29,439 nucleotides of DNA from CAYLXC01 sp964387865 (GTDB taxonomy: Bacteria > Patescibacteriota > Microgenomatia > Daviesbacterales > UBA10151), in the NCBI GenBank assembly GCA_964387865.1, contig CAYLXC010000011.1:1-29439 (forward strand). Reading direction: 5' to 3'. The notes under the pieces were generated by a model. The model saw nothing but the letters and a program-made list of their open reading frames with translations, was not told the DNA's origin and did no database searches. The position numbers and the translations under genes are program-made. Below, in pieces: positions 13,286 to 21,280 of this stretch (position 1 is its first letter; each line of letters starts with the position of its first letter).

Positions 13286-13580
13286 TTTGTCTTCCTCCTA
13301 TTTGAAAAGTAAATTCTTTATAAAAACTACGCTCTTCTCTGCTTGCAGGTCTAGCTGTAACTAATCCATATTTTCCCTCAATCTTTCTTGGACCTATTAT
13401 GACAGCTAACACCCTACCCTCATTGGTTTTACCAATTAAAATCCACCTACCTCGCTTTCCATGATAATAAGCGTACCTCCCATCAACAATTTCTCTTACT
13501 TCAGAAACTTTAACACCATGCTTTACAATATGTTCAGGTCTATCCTCTTCAATTATCAGTTCCTCAACTACAATATCCAT
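13272..13580 (-). CDS. BrnT-like toxin
   Basis: 102 residues. The pattern EHIVKHGVKVSEVREIVDGR, then GKRGRWILIGKTNEGRVLAVII and LVTARPASREERSFYKE, follows BrnT (DUF497) toxins: a KHGV segment, a RxxxIGxT..GR..LxVI strand pair, and ARxAxxxExxxY. BrnT toxins are ribonucleases of the RelE-like fold that block translation. A likely operator lies directly upstream. The module is inserted between trxB and its duplicated terminus, which suggests recent mobility. Confidence 0.75.
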   Translation of the reverse strand: MDIVVEELIIEEDRPEHIVKHGVKVSEVREIVDGRYAYYHGKRGRWILIGKTNEGRVLAVIIGPRKIEGKYGLVTARPASREERSFYKEFTFQIGGRQNGKN

Positions 13581-13600
13581 TGTAACACATTGTCTTACAA
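13580..13600. promoter_or_regulatory. Inverted repeat upstream of the BrnT-like gene
   Basis: TTGTAA, nine bases, TTACAA (13580-13585 and 13595-13600), overlapping the start codon and the probable -10 region of the toxin gene. It fits an autoregulatory operator for a ribbon-helix-helix antitoxin. Confidence 0.5.
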
Positions 13601-13610
13601 ATTACCAGTA

Positions 13611-14540
13611 CTACTTTAATTGCTCCAAATACTCTTCCGCGTCAAAGGCTGCTTTGCAGCCCATACCTGCTGCAGTAACTGCCTGGCGATAATGGTAATC
13701 TGCCACATCCCCTGCCACAAATACACCGGGGATTTTTGTGTGGGTTTCATTTTCCACCACCACATATCCCTTTTCATCCAGAGGAAGTTGTCCTTTTAAA
13801 AAGTCCGTATTAGGTTTATGACCTATGGCTATAAATACTCCATCCACTTCCAGCGTACTAATTTCTCCATTTTGAATATTCTTTAACTTAAGGCCACTTA
13901 CCTTTTCTTGTCCCAAAATCTCCTCAACTACACTATTCCAAATAAATTCCACATTTTTCTTAGACTTTACGAGCTCTTGTAGTACTGGCTGGGCTCTAAG
14001 TTGATCTCTTCTGTGAATTACCGTTACTTTTTTACATAGTTTTGAAAGATAAGCTGCTTCCCTCATGGCAGTATCCCCTCCCCCCACAACCACCACATTT
14101 TTATCTTTAAAGAAAAACCCGTCACAAACAGCACAAGATGATACACCTTTACCAATCAGACGCTTTTCAGATTCCAATCCGAGCCATATAGCAGATGCAC
14201 CAGTTGCAATGATCAGAGAATCGGATTTCAGAATTCGGCTTTCTGATTTGATAGTAAATGGTCTATTTTTCAAATCAATGGAGATTACATCCTCATTAAT
14301 ATATCTTGTCCCAAAACGCTGCGCCTGTTTTCGCATTTTATCCATAAGCTCCGGTCCCTGAATGCCTTCATCAAACCCCGGGAAATCGTCAACATCTGTT
14401 GTTAGCATTAGCTGTCCACCAGCTTCCATACCAGTAATAACCAAAGGGTTCAAATTACCCCTAGCAGCATAAATTGCAGCAGTTAAACCTGCAGGCCCTG
14501 AACCAATAATAATCAATCTCTCAGTCTTTGATTTTTCCAT
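13611..14540 (-). CDS. trxB: Thioredoxin reductase
   Basis: 309 residues, the usual bacterial length. The FAD-binding GSGPAG is at 13-18, the redox pair is CAVC at 136-139, the NADPH-binding GGGDTA is at 153-158, and the closing FAD motif is in the GVFVAGDVADYHYRQAVTAAGMG region. It passes electrons from NADPH through FAD to thioredoxin in the cytoplasm. No thioredoxin gene is in the window. It ends a leftward series of envelope and redox genes (14 bases after the previous stop). Its last 15 codons are present a second time at 12877-13005, so part of this 3' end may have been replaced during insertion of the toxin-antitoxin module. Confidence 0.95.
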   Translation of the reverse strand: MEKSKTERLIIIGSGPAGLTAAIYAARGNLNPLVITGMEAGGQLMLTTDVDDFPGFDEGIQGPELMDKMRKQAQRFGTRYINEDVISIDLKNRPFTIKSESRILKSDSLIIATGASAIWLGLESEKRLIGKGVSSCAVCDGFFFKDKNVVVVGGGDTAMREAAYLSKLCKKVTVIHRRDQLRAQPVLQELVKSKKNVEFIWNSVVEEILGQEKVSGLKLKNIQNGEISTLEVDGVFIAIGHKPNTDFLKGQLPLDEKGYVVVENETHTKIPGVFVAGDVADYHYRQAVTAAGMGCKAAFDAEEYLEQLK

Positions 14541-14554
14541 TATCCTCTAATCCT

Positions 14555-14812
14555 CTATCTTTTTGGACTTGCAGTAGGCGAGGCTGTTTTTTGTTTCATT
14601 GAACCAGTTGCCTCCTTTGCTCCCGGGGTAGCTGAAGGTGAGGCGCTCTCCAAAGGAGTAACAGTTGGCTCAACTGTAACTTCTGGAGTGGGTTCAACTT
14701 GTGTTACTGCCGGCTGCTGAAAGCGGCTTCTAAGCCAAACAAGATAGCCTGCAATCACCACCAAAACCAAAATGATTATAACAATTGTGACATTTCTATT
14801 CAAAGAAATCAC
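14555..14812 (-). CDS. Small membrane-anchored Pro/Thr-rich stalk protein (85 aa)
   Basis: One transmembrane helix near the N-terminus (VTIVIIILVLVVIAGYLVWL, about 8-27) is followed by a low-complexity tail rich in Pro, Thr, Ser, Glu and Ala (PTPEVTVEPTVTPLESASPS). No folded domain follows. The tail probably lies outside the membrane as a flexible stalk. The start overlaps the end of the PAP2 gene by four bases, so the two are coupled. The same design precedes the cupredoxin domain in the neighbouring gene. Confidence 0.65.
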   Translation of the reverse strand: MISLNRNVTIVIIILVLVVIAGYLVWLRSRFQQPAVTQVEPTPEVTVEPTVTPLESASPSATPGAKEATGSMKQKTASPTASPKR

Positions 14813-15486
14813 CTCCCCCGGGCATCAGCAGCTATATTAGCTTTTCTCGGCTTTAAAATCAATCCTGATGCAAAAAAGCCCATACCTGCACCTAAGGCGA
14901 CTCCACCTAAGACATCTGACAACCAATGTTCACCCAGATAAATTCTGGTCATACCCATTAAAATAGCAAGAAAAATAAGAATACAACCACTAATAAGCTT
15001 CAAAAGCAAATTCTTTGATGAAAAAATTACCATGCTAATAAAAATGGTAATAATAAAAATCGTCCTAGTCATATGTCCTGAAGGAAATGAAAAATCAGTA
15101 TGAACATAAAATGACGGGAAATCAGCTGCTATTATGCTTCTGTGGAAAAAGTTAGGAGGAGCAGGATGGAAAAGAACCAGTTTACCAAAGATTTCAGCTA
15201 ATGTTGCTGGAATGATAATTAACCACCCTAAAAATGGCAGAAATTTCAGCCTGGATAGTGATAAAAATGCCATTACTATACAAAAACCAATGGTAATTTC
15301 TACACTTCCCGCTAAACTAAAGTAAGAAAAATATTCATCAAATTTTCTTGAAATATTATCTTGCAACTTTACTGTTGTATCAAAATCAATCTGAGTCCAT
15401 TTTTCTTTTGCAACAGTATAGGAAAAGTACGTAAATAAAATAATAAAGACTGCAGACAGCAGGAATAATTTAGTCCTCACAGACAA
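14809..15486 (-). CDS. PAP2-family membrane phosphatase
   Basis: 225 residues with about six membrane helices. Active-site motifs: GKLVLFHPAPP (motif 1, K...P), FPSGHMTR (motif 2, PSGH) and TRIYLGEHWLSDVLGG (motif 3, R...H...D). Members remove phosphate from lipid phosphates such as undecaprenyl pyrophosphate or phosphatidate at the outer face of the membrane. In this lineage a role in recycling the lipid carrier of wall synthesis is likely but not shown. It abuts the cupredoxin-like gene (no gap) and overlaps the stalk gene, in one leftward operon. Confidence 0.85.
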   Translation of the reverse strand: MSVRTKLFLLSAVFIILFTYFSYTVAKEKWTQIDFDTTVKLQDNISRKFDEYFSYFSLAGSVEITIGFCIVMAFLSLSRLKFLPFLGWLIIIPATLAEIFGKLVLFHPAPPNFFHRSIIAADFPSFYVHTDFSFPSGHMTRTIFIITIFISMVIFSSKNLLLKLISGCILIFLAILMGMTRIYLGEHWLSDVLGGVALGAGMGFFASGLILKPRKANIAADARGR

Positions 15487-15945
15487 TCATTCTACAGTAA
15501 CTGTGCCGGTTAAGGAAGGATTAAGATGATCATGATACTTGAAAGTTCCCGCTGTTGTAAATTTTAATGTTTTTGTCCCTTCCGGTTTTATCAAACCAAC
15601 CTGATTTAAAATGGGAAATAGCGTGTGGGTAGGATGTGTAGCAGAATTAACTATATGATCTTCATTATCTCCATTTTCCCAAGTTACACTCCCTCCAACT
15701 TTAATAGTGATATTTTTAGGAGAGAAACCACTGGAAGAAATCTTTACAACACTTCCCTTCTTCTCTTCCATCATTGCTTCCTCAGTAGATTCTGAAGTAG
15801 TTGCAGATTCTGTTGATCTTGGTTGCGGTGTTTGAGTTTGAGATGTTTCCAAAGGAGTTTGTGGTTTTGACCTTGTTAAATACCAGCCTCCAGCAATTAC
15901 TAACAAAATTACAACTGAAGCAATTACAATATTTCGTGATGACAT
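15487..15945 (-). CDS. Membrane-anchored cupredoxin-like protein, type-1 copper ligands altered
   Basis: 152 residues. An N-terminal helix (IVIASVVILLVIAGGWYL) anchors a Ser/Thr/Pro/Glu linker (about 28-62), then a cupredoxin fold: VVKISSSGFSPKNITIKVGG, SVTWENGDNEDHIVNS, and FKYHDHLNPSLTGTVTVE. The first His ligand (EDH) is present. At the usual C-x(2-4)-H-x(2-4)-M site the aligned residues are Asp, Asn and Leu (YHDHLNPSL), so a blue copper centre is unlikely. The extra His residues could bind another metal form. It lies in an operon with PAP2 downstream, on the outer membrane face. Confidence 0.75.
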   Translation of the reverse strand: MSSRNIVIASVVILLVIAGGWYLTRSKPQTPLETSQTQTPQPRSTESATTSESTEEAMMEEKKGSVVKISSSGFSPKNITIKVGGSVTWENGDNEDHIVNSATHPTHTLFPILNQVGLIKPEGTKTLKFTTAGTFKYHDHLNPSLTGTVTVE

Positions 15946-15953
15946 GGATAGAT

Positions 15954-16445
15954 TTATACTATACTTTTTTTTAAAAGTCCAGCCCCCAATTTTAAAATTC
16001 TTGTGCTTGAATGGTAACCTATAACCTTAGTTATGTGTCTTAATTTTGCCCCGGTAAGCTTTGCTGTTCTTTTGTAATACTTTATATTTGAATATCCTCT
16101 GGTTGCTGCAATGATAGAAGGTTTTATCTCTTGGACTACACTATCATATTCTTTTTGATGTTCTAAAAAGGGAAGCATTATAACAATGTCTACAAATCTT
16201 AATGCTTGTAAAACTTTGGCGCGTTCTTCTTGGGTATGGATGGGGCGACCATCACCTTTTAATTTAGTAACTTTCTTATCAGATTCCAAAAGCACTACCA
16301 ACATATTCCCTTTCTTTTTTGCTTTTTCCAAAAAAATAATATGACCTGGATGTAAAATGTCAAAGCAACCGCCCACTAAAACTATTTTCCCAGGATTTTG
16401 CCCAAATGTTTTTTTGACCTGTTTTACTGAAATTATCCTGCCCAT
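15954..16445 (-). CDS. Cytidylyltransferase-like nucleotidyltransferase (HIGH family)
   Basis: The ATG at 16445 was chosen (MGRIISVKQVKKTFGQ); a GTG five codons earlier is possible. KIVLVGGCFDILHPGHIIFLEKAKK contains the HxGH motif of the glycerol-3-phosphate cytidylyltransferase/RfaE superfamily, and LLESDKKVTKLKGDGRPIH with ERAKVLQALRFVDIV follows as in these enzymes. They join a nucleotide to a phosphorylated sugar, alcohol or cofactor. The usual ISSTxI end is modified to GYHSSTRILKL, so the substrate is uncertain: a sugar-1-phosphate or polyol phosphate is plausible. It is immediately downstream of the VKOR gene. Confidence 0.75.
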   Translation of the reverse strand: MGRIISVKQVKKTFGQNPGKIVLVGGCFDILHPGHIIFLEKAKKKGNMLVVLLESDKKVTKLKGDGRPIHTQEERAKVLQALRFVDIVIMLPFLEHQKEYDSVVQEIKPSIIAATRGYSNIKYYKRTAKLTGAKLRHITKVIGYHSSTRILKLGAGLLKKSIV

Positions 16446-16460
16446 ACGCGTATGATACAC

Positions 16461-16862
16461 TTAAGGATTAAGGAAATAAAAAATCATAATATTTATTGCA
16501 ATTGCTATCAAACACCATGAGCAAAATTTTTTGAGCACAATAATTTGTACATACAAAAGATACAAAGAAAAAATTGTTGCAATAAGAGCAACAGCTCCTA
16601 TTAAAAGTGTAAACGCGTTCATACCTTGAGGAATAAATAAATCTATTAGTGAATATAAAGCAATAAATCCATAATAGGTCATGCCTATTTTTTCATTCTT
16701 AATTCCAAAAGTCCTCCCATATTCTGATCCAACAACTGCCCCGCAATCTCCTCCGATCAAACAATACATTTTCTGACCGGTTTCAACCTCTCTTTTATGC
16801 TGATAATATAAATAAAGGGCATTTAAAAATCCTAAAAAAGATAGTATAACAATTATAACCAT
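16461..16862 (-). CDS. Vitamin K epoxide reductase (VKOR) homologue
   Basis: 133 residues with four membrane helices. It has the loop pair Cys34 and Cys40 (MYCLIGGDCGAVVGSEYG) and the redox CxxC at 114-117 (FCSWCLIA). Bacterial VKOR reoxidises the disulfide-forming partner (DsbA-like) and passes electrons to quinone. No DsbA-like or fused thioredoxin domain is present here, so the partner is elsewhere. A TATAAT lies seven bases before the ATG. It is divergent from the lipase-maturation-factor-like gene, with only 30 bases between starts. Confidence 0.88.
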   Translation of the reverse strand: MVIIVILSFLGFLNALYLYYQHKREVETGQKMYCLIGGDCGAVVGSEYGRTFGIKNEKIGMTYYGFIALYSLIDLFIPQGMNAFTLLIGAVALIATIFSLYLLYVQIIVLKKFCSWCLIAIAINIMIFYFLNP

Positions 16863-16892
16863 TATAATTATTATAACGGTTATAAAACTTAT

Positions 16893-18347
16893 ATGGTTGA
16901 AGCAGGCGGTTACTACTTAACAAGACTTGTTTTCCTTAAAGCTTTGGCTTTTGTATATCTTATTGCATTTTTGGTGGTTGTTCACCAGTTTAGACCACTT
17001 TTAGGAGAAAAAGGTCTTTTACCTGTCCCCCAGTTTATAAAAATTGCTCCATTTTCATCTTTCCCAAGCATGTTTTATTTTTTTCCAAAAGATTGGGTTT
17101 TTTTGGTTTTTGGACTTTTTGGAGTAGGCCTATCTTTATTTGCTTTAGTTGGACTATCTGAAAAAAATGGTCTTCTTATCCATATGCTAGTTTGGTTTTT
17201 ACTTTGGCTTATTTATTTATCATTTGTTAATGTAGGACAAACCTTTTATGCTTTTGGCTGGGAGTCAATGCTTTTGGAAACAGGTTTTTTGGCAATCTTT
17301 TTAGGAGATTCCTCCTCAAAAGTACCTATTTTAATAATATTTTTAATTAGGCTTGTTTTATTTAAAGATATGTTTGGGGCAGGGCTAATAAAGATACGTG
17401 GTGATCCTTGCTGGAGGGATTTGACTTGCCTTATATACCATTATGAAACCCAGCCTATTCCTAATCCTTTAAGTTGGTTTTTCCATTGGATGCCAGTTTG
17501 GTTTCATAAAATGGGAGTTTTATATAATCATTTTGTAGAGCTTATTATTCCATTTTTCTTTTTTGCCCCTCAGCCTTTTGCATGGATTGCCGGACTTTTA
17601 ACCGTATTCTTCCATGGAATGCTAACTTTAAGCGGTAACTTTGCTTTTTTGAGCTTTTTAACTTTAATTTTAACCATAAGCACATTTCCGGACGCAGTAC
17701 TTTCTAAGATTATTCCTTTATCCATTCCTGCAAGTTTAACATTTACAAACTTCCATAGTTTTTCAGTCACATTAGTTACAATTTTAGTTGGGCTTCTAAG
17801 CATTAAGCCAATTCTAAATTTATTCTCTCCAAATCAGATTATGAATACCAGTTTTGATCCGCTTCATCTTGTTAATACTTACGGGGCTTTTGGAGCAATT
17901 ACAAAAGTAAGGAACGAAATTATTATTGAAGGAACTGATGAACAATCTATTACAGAGAGTACTAAATGGGAAGAGTATGAGTTTATTGGAAAAGTAGGAA
18001 AATTAGATAGAATTCCTGCTCAAATTGCACCATATCATTTAAGGCTTGATTGGCTGATGTGGTTTGCAGCATTTAATAGAAGGGTTCAAGATGCCTGGTT
18101 TATTCATCTGATGCAAAAGATCCTAATAGGAGACAGACAAACTTTAGCACTTCTTAGAACAAATCCATTCCCAGAGCAACCACCAAAATATGTACGGGCT
18201 CTAATTTATAAATATAATTTCACAACACCTGAGGAAAGGAAACGAAGTGGAAACTTTTGGAAAAGAGAACTAATTGGAGAATACTTTCCGGCTGTTTCTT
18301 TAGAAAATGAAGAATTTAAATCAATCTTAAAACAGCTTGGATGGTAA
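16893..18347 (+). CDS. Lipase maturation factor (LMF1)-family membrane protein
   Basis: 484 residues. The first 300 are a set of membrane helices. The diagnostic LMF block follows the first few: FGWESMLLETGF, then LIKIRGDPCWRDLTCLIYHY, ETQPIPNPLSWFFHW and WFHK. A soluble C-terminal part has DWLMWFAAFNRRVQDAWF and LLRTNPFPEQPPKYVRALIY, also typical of the family. In animals LMF1 helps lipases fold in the ER; the bacterial function is unknown, but a role in folding or thiol control of exported proteins is possible. VKOR lies next door, divergently. Its end overlaps the nickel transporter gene by 32 bases. Confidence 0.88.
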   Translation: MVEAGGYYLTRLVFLKALAFVYLIAFLVVVHQFRPLLGEKGLLPVPQFIKIAPFSSFPSMFYFFPKDWVFLVFGLFGVGLSLFALVGLSEKNGLLIHMLVWFLLWLIYLSFVNVGQTFYAFGWESMLLETGFLAIFLGDSSSKVPILIIFLIRLVLFKDMFGAGLIKIRGDPCWRDLTCLIYHYETQPIPNPLSWFFHWMPVWFHKMGVLYNHFVELIIPFFFFAPQPFAWIAGLLTVFFHGMLTLSGNFAFLSFLTLILTISTFPDAVLSKIIPLSIPASLTFTNFHSFSVTLVTILVGLLSIKPILNLFSPNQIMNTSFDPLHLVNTYGAFGAITKVRNEIIIEGTDEQSITESTKWEEYEFIGKVGKLDRIPAQIAPYHLRLDWLMWFAAFNRRVQDAWFIHLMQKILIGDRQTLALLRTNPFPEQPPKYVRALIYKYNFTTPEERKRSGNFWKRELIGEYFPAVSLENEEFKSILKQLGW

Positions 18348-18981
18348 ATAACCCAAAAAGAATGCTAAGCAGTCCTGCTACTATACGAAGATATAATTCT
18401 AGCTTTGGGAATTTATTTGCAGAATAAGTAACAGGAAGACCAATTAGAAAACTGGCTAAACTCATTGATAAAATGGATCCCAAACCAAATACTAATATAT
18501 AAAGCAGTCCATCCAAGAGGGAAGATATTGATGATAGAACTAAAAGCATAAGAGCACCACTTCCTGCAAGTCCGTGTACTAAACCTATCATAAAAGGAAG
18601 GCGATGAAAATGTATTGGCTTTTTCACTTCATGTAAATGCTCATGAAGCAATTCCCCGTGTTTATGTTTATGGACATGAAGCTTTATTTTCCCTCCAATT
18701 ACTGCGCGTAACCCCAAAAAAATAAGCATTATTCCTACAATTAATTCAAATATCAGACTTAAATTTTGTGGAATAGAGATTCTCAAAATCAAAACTAAAA
18801 TGCCTACTACCAAAAGCATTGTTGTATGACCCAAACCCCAGACCGTCCCTATGATAATTGCTTTATAAGGTTTTTTACTTTCATTGACAATTGTTGATAC
18901 GGCAATAACATGATCCGGCTCAAAAGCATGTTTTATTCCCAAAATAAATCCCAAAATAAGAGTAAAAAGCATGCTGGACAT
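18316..18981 (-). CDS. Nickel/cobalt transporter (NiCoT/UreH-like)
   Basis: 221 residues, six or so membrane helices. HAFEPDHVIAVS (H18, D23, H24) is the HX4DH signature that binds the metal in the first helix. GTVWGLGHTTMLLV and GLVHGLAGSGALMLL are the other conserved helices. Between them lies a histidine-rich cytoplasmic loop (LHVHKHKHGELLHEHLHE, about 101-118), a metal-binding feature. It probably imports nickel, which fits the nickel SOD in the same window, though export by RcnA-like relatives cannot be excluded. It converges with and overlaps the LMF gene and is divergent from the trehalose gene. Confidence 0.82.
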   Translation of the reverse strand: MSSMLFTLILGFILGIKHAFEPDHVIAVSTIVNESKKPYKAIIIGTVWGLGHTTMLLVVGILVLILRISIPQNLSLIFELIVGIMLIFLGLRAVIGGKIKLHVHKHKHGELLHEHLHEVKKPIHFHRLPFMIGLVHGLAGSGALMLLVLSSISSLLDGLLYILVFGLGSILSMSLASFLIGLPVTYSANKFPKLELYLRIVAGLLSILFGLFTIQAVLRLI

Positions 18982-19030
18982 ATGTATTTAGGGAGTTTAT
19001 CACAAATTTGTAGTAGAATACCCGTGCTTT

Positions 19031-21268
19031 ATGAAACAGATTATTGTTGCCCTACTTGTCATTGTTACTATCATAACTTTGATTGTAACAGCTTTCACAA
19101 TAAATCAAGTTAGTCAGGAAGATCAAAGGCTTAAGAGTGATCTTGAGTATCGTTCTATCCTTCTTGCTGAGAGTCTCAAGGATACAATTGAGGGTGATTT
19201 TATTAATAAATCACCAGATAACATACAAGATATAGTTGAGAGATTTGCAAATAAAGAAAGGTCCGCAGGATTGGGAATCTATGATAACAAAGGAGGTGCT
19301 ATCGCCTTCTCCTCAACCATTCCTGAGGCAACATTTTCTGCTCAACAAATAGTTGCTGATGCCATGGATTCGGATAAAGCAAATGGATCTTTCGCCAATC
19401 TTGGAGATAAAAAAGTCTATCTTTTGGCAGTCCCTCTACACTCTGATAAAAGCGTGGTGGGAGCTATGATGGTTGTTCAAAATGCATCATATATAGATGA
19501 TGGTTTAGCAGAAATTTGGAGAAGCAATCTGATAAGGCTTGTTATCCAGGCTTCTTTATTATCATTGGCAACACTCCTTTTGGTACGATGGATTATTTAT
19601 GAACCGATCAGAGGCTTGGTTGAAACATTAAGATTGGCAAGAATGGGAAATATTCAACAACAAAACCCCCAAAATTTACCTTCTTCTTTATTTTTTAGAC
19701 CTTTGGTAAAAGAGATTACTAATGTCAGAAAGAGTTTATTTGAGGCAAGATCAACTGCAAGGGAAGAAGCCCGGCTAAGACTGGAAAAAATAGATTCTCC
19801 CTGGACTACACAAAGATTAAAAGAGTTCTTAAAAGACATTTTAAAGGGGAGGAATATTTTTATGGTATCAAACAGAGAACCATATATTCATACCAAAAAC
19901 GGGGGCAAAATCAGTTATTTTCTGCCTGCATCTGGTATGGCAACTGCAATTGAACCTGTCATGCAAGCTTGTGGAGGAATGTGGATTGCACACGGCAGTG
20001 GGGATGCGGATAAATTGGTTGTTGACCAAAATGACAAAATAGAGGTTCCGCCAGATGAGCCAAAATATACTCTTAAGCGTGTTTGGTTAACCGAAGAAGA
20101 GACAGCAGGCTATTATTATGGTTTTTCTAATGAAGGCTTGTGGCCTCTTTGTCATATTGCTCATACAAGACCAACCTTTAGAAAAGAGGATTGGGATGAG
20201 TATGTTAAGGTAAACCAAAAATTTGCAGATACTATTTTATCTGAGATAAAAAATGAACAAAGGCCAATTGTTTTGATTCAGGATTTTCATCTTGCTTTGG
20301 TTCCAAGATTAATAAAAAATAAAAGATATGATGCTGTTATTGGTCTTTTTTGGCATATTCCCTGGCCTAACCCTGAATCTTTTAGCATTTGTCCTTGGAA
20401 AAGGGAGATTCTAGATGGAATGCTGGGTGCTGATCTTTTGGGATTTCATATACAACTTCACTGCAATAATTTTATTGAAACCATTGGGAGAGAATTGGAA
20501 TCATTAATAGATTTTGAAAAATTCACAATTACAAGAAATAACCATTCCTCCCTAATAAAACCTTTTCCAATAAGTATTGCTTTTCCAAATGGATTTGACC
20601 ATCTTAAAAATCTAAATTATAAATTGGATGCGGGGAAAGTTCTAAAAAACCTAGGGATAAGTACAAAATATATTGGGATTGGAGTTGACAGACTTGATTA
20701 TACCAAAGGCATTTTAGAAAGATTTAAAGGAATTGAGATATTTCTAAAAAAATATCCCGCTTACATAGGAAACTTTACATTTATTCAAATTGCTGCACCG
20801 TCAAGAAGCAAGATAAAAAAGTATAGTGATTTTACCCAGGAAGTGGAAAAGGAAGCTGAAAGGATTAATTCTCTTTTCAAAGTAAAAAAATGGAAGCCTA
20901 TTTTGCTAATTAAAAAACATCATTCTCATGAGGAACTCCAAATATTTTACAAACTTGCCAATTTTTGTCTGGTTTCATCTTTACATGACGGTATGAATCT
21001 GGTTGCAAAAGAATTTGTTGCAGCAAGGGATGATGAGAAAGGGGTTTTACTTTTAAGTCAGTTTACAGGAGCATCTAAAGAACTTAAGGATGCACTTATT
21101 ATAAATCCTTATAACGGAGAACAGAGTGCTGAAGCTATAAAGAAAGCCTTGGAAATGAATGATGCGGAACAGACAAAAAGAATGCAGGATATGAGAGAAA
21201 CTCTTAAAAATTATAATGTTTACCGCTGGTCAGCAGAACTTCTAAAAACAATTGTAAATTTAGGTTAA
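19031..21268 (+). CDS. otsA: Membrane-sensor/trehalose-6-phosphate synthase fusion
   Basis: 745 residues, against about 470 for ordinary OtsA. The N-terminus has TM1 (4-24), an extracytoplasmic sensor-like domain (about 30-160) and TM2 (167-189). A HAMP-like linker with coiled coil follows (EPIRGLVETLRLARMGN to about 255). Residues 274-745 are a full GT20 synthase: MVSNREPYIHTKNGG, GGMWIAHGSGDAD, VLIQDFHLALVPRL, GLFWHIPWPNPESF, LLGFHIQLHCNNF, VDRLDYTKGILERF, and ASKELKDALIINPYN. It joins UDP- or ADP-glucose to glucose-6-phosphate; a glucosylglycerol-phosphate synthase activity is the main alternative. No phosphatase domain is attached. Confidence 0.88.
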   Translation: MKQIIVALLVIVTIITLIVTAFTINQVSQEDQRLKSDLEYRSILLAESLKDTIEGDFINKSPDNIQDIVERFANKERSAGLGIYDNKGGAIAFSSTIPEATFSAQQIVADAMDSDKANGSFANLGDKKVYLLAVPLHSDKSVVGAMMVVQNASYIDDGLAEIWRSNLIRLVIQASLLSLATLLLVRWIIYEPIRGLVETLRLARMGNIQQQNPQNLPSSLFFRPLVKEITNVRKSLFEARSTAREEARLRLEKIDSPWTTQRLKEFLKDILKGRNIFMVSNREPYIHTKNGGKISYFLPASGMATAIEPVMQACGGMWIAHGSGDADKLVVDQNDKIEVPPDEPKYTLKRVWLTEEETAGYYYGFSNEGLWPLCHIAHTRPTFRKEDWDEYVKVNQKFADTILSEIKNEQRPIVLIQDFHLALVPRLIKNKRYDAVIGLFWHIPWPNPESFSICPWKREILDGMLGADLLGFHIQLHCNNFIETIGRELESLIDFEKFTITRNNHSSLIKPFPISIAFPNGFDHLKNLNYKLDAGKVLKNLGISTKYIGIGVDRLDYTKGILERFKGIEIFLKKYPAYIGNFTFIQIAAPSRSKIKKYSDFTQEVEKEAERINSLFKVKKWKPILLIKKHHSHEELQIFYKLANFCLVSSLHDGMNLVAKEFVAARDDEKGVLLLSQFTGASKELKDALIINPYNGEQSAEAIKKALEMNDAEQTKRMQDMRETLKNYNVYRWSAELLKTIVNLG

Positions 21269-21280
21269 TATAGAAATATC

